Source: Tildeniella torsiva UHER 1998/13D (GTDB taxonomy: Bacteria; Cyanobacteriota; Cyanobacteriia; Phormidesmidales; Phormidesmidaceae). From it: a DNA stretch of 64,000 nucleotides. Positions within the stretch are counted from its first letter, which is position 1; the number at the start of each line of letters is the position of its first letter. The stretch is taken from contig JAHHIH010000009.1 in NCBI GenBank assembly GCA_019358835.1, positions 150,187 through 214,186 of the forward strand. Reading direction: 5' to 3'. The notes beneath the pieces were generated by a model that had not been told where the DNA came from, did no database searches, and worked only from the letters and a program-made list of their open reading frames with translations. Of this stretch, positions 63,122 to 64,000 are shown piece by piece. The position numbers and the translations under genes were made by a program.

Positions 63122-63904
63122 TCATCCTATTGTGCTTCGTGCAGAATGACCATGTGGACTAGGAATTGCCTTACCACATGCAAACTCAGGATCTCTGTAA
63201 CAATCCTCCCAATTCTCAGCCACCACCAGCGCGTCAGGTGTTAAACCAGTAACTCCTCTAAGATCGGTAACATATGTTATGGGACCATTTACGGAACTTT
63301 GACCTACTGTTATATTTCCGAGCTTAGCACCATCTAACTTAATTCCTTCCAAATCGGCACCTCGCAGATTAACGCCTCGTAAATCCGCATTTTCACATGC
63401 AGCCCACGCAAGACAAGCTTCAACAAGTTGAGCACCATATAGATCTGCACTGCGAAAGTTGGCACCGTTCAGGAACGCATTATTAAGATTAGCAAAGCTC
63501 AGTGTTACTCCTTCCAGACCAACTCCCTGAAAATTTGCACCTGGAAGTTGCTGATAGTCCAAGTATGGGAGACATTTTGGTCCATCTACGTCCAATAACC
63601 GATTGATAGCGCCTACTTTTCTTAAGACACCCTCCTTGGTATCCCAATCTCGAAAATCTTCCAAAGTTTCACGATAACGTCGAATGCGTTCCCGTTTATC
63701 TCGTCGTAAGTTGAACCAAAGAATTAAACAACCAAATAGCACAATGTCCATCAAGAGACCATGTGCTTCGACGAGTACATCAGCAGGTTCGACACCGGTT
63801 ACAAGGTCAAGGGCTGTGATAATGAGTAATGAACTGATTAACACAATGATCGATACTCTAAGTTCATCAGCATCGGGTGCATCCCACCTTTGCGATGAGT
63901 ACAA
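63122..63904 (-). CDS. Membrane-anchored pentapeptide-repeat protein
   Basis: A 260-residue protein. Two membrane segments lie near the N-terminus (VSIIVLISSLLIITALDLV at 18-36 and HGLLMDIVLFGCLILWFNL at about 48-66), followed by a charged linker (RRDKRERIRRYRETLEDF). Residues about 120-205 are pentapeptide repeats of the A(D/N)LxG type (LPGANFQGVGLEGVTLSFAN, LNGANFRSADLYGAQL, ENADLRGVNLRGADLEGIKL), which fold as a right-handed beta helix. Function is unknown. The frame opens with TTG at 63904 and there is no ATG near it, so the true start is uncertain. Base composition is lower in GC than the neighbours, a hint of transfer. Confidence 0.8.
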   Translation of the reverse strand: MYSSQRWDAPDADELRVSIIVLISSLLIITALDLVTGVEPADVLVEAHGLLMDIVLFGCLILWFNLRRDKRERIRRYRETLEDFRDWDTKEGVLRKVGAINRLLDVDGPKCLPYLDYQQLPGANFQGVGLEGVTLSFANLNNAFLNGANFRSADLYGAQLVEACLAWAACENADLRGVNLRGADLEGIKLDGAKLGNITVGQSSVNGPITYVTDLRGVTGLTPDALVVAENWEDCYRDPEFACGKAIPSPHGHSARSTIG

Positions 63905-64000
63905 GTACTCAGAATTTATGTTGAGGCATCAGCGCTAAGCTCTCAGTACCCCTGACGATATTGGAGTAGGTCAGATGGATGTCGATACGCGTGCTCAAAT

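Overview
The window is about 64 kb of chromosome-like DNA from a cyanobacterium. The evidence is the very frequent GCGATCGC (HIP1-type) octamers, a photosystem II S4-domain protein gene, a glutamine riboswitch of the cyanobacterial type, DUF4278, DUF2808 and DUF4347 proteins, ADP-glucose pyrophosphorylase, and the cyanobacterial style of multi-PAS signalling proteins. The GC-rich coding sequence and many dispersed short repeats suggest a filamentous Leptolyngbya/Nodosilinea-like organism, but this is inference. No rRNA, CRISPR array or intact insertion sequence was seen.

Layout. 1-2.9 kb: a partial TPR gene, a LuxR-type regulator and an S4-domain protein. 3.0-8.1 kb: a five-gene minus-strand nucleotide-sugar operon (cytidylyltransferase, FAD oxidase, SDR epimerase, RmlC-like epimerase, SAF-domain dehydrogenase). 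8.8-12.0 kb: a minus-strand murT-gatD-lepB operon for peptidoglycan amidation and protein export. 12.2-16.7 kb: cobK, a GAF-PP2C phosphatase, DUF2808, a 2H phosphoesterase, then a glutamine riboswitch controlling a DUF4278 gene. 17-20.5 kb: a multi-PAS diguanylate cyclase. 20.4-24.9 kb: a copper module (periplasmic protein, Atx1-like chaperone behind a MerR-type operator, CopA ATPase, tandem cupredoxin). 25-28.4 kb: an NfeD-like protein with two flotillins. 29.6-34.2 kb: a 1519-residue DUF4347 surface protein with six DNA-level tandem repeats.

34.5-40 kb: an NhaC-type antiporter and a large hybrid histidine kinase. 40.3-45.3 kb: a lipoprotein, then a translationally coupled pair made of an AAA-type ATPase and an nSTAND/TPR protein, which is the best candidate for an undescribed signalling or conflict system. 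45.3-54.1 kb: cysC, a BrkB-family membrane protein, a Uma2 nuclease-fold protein, an AT-rich stretch, a CHAT protease-like protein beside nif3, ftsH and tRNA-Asp with a broken partial copy next to it. 54.2-61.1 kb: a nitrogen-starvation-type small protein, an oligopeptide-binding lipoprotein, a P-loop kinase, glgC, and two proteins sharing a new-looking C-terminal domain. 61.2-62.8 kb: a ParM/ParR-like pair with its own promoter and operator-like dyad. The window ends with a membrane-anchored pentapeptide-repeat gene.

The genes form coherent small operons (sugar nucleotide, murein amidation, copper, flotillin, ATPase/STAND, ParM/ParR) but the window as a whole is not one pathway. Start codons were often moved downstream of the longest reading frame where a ribosome binding site or family length argued for it.
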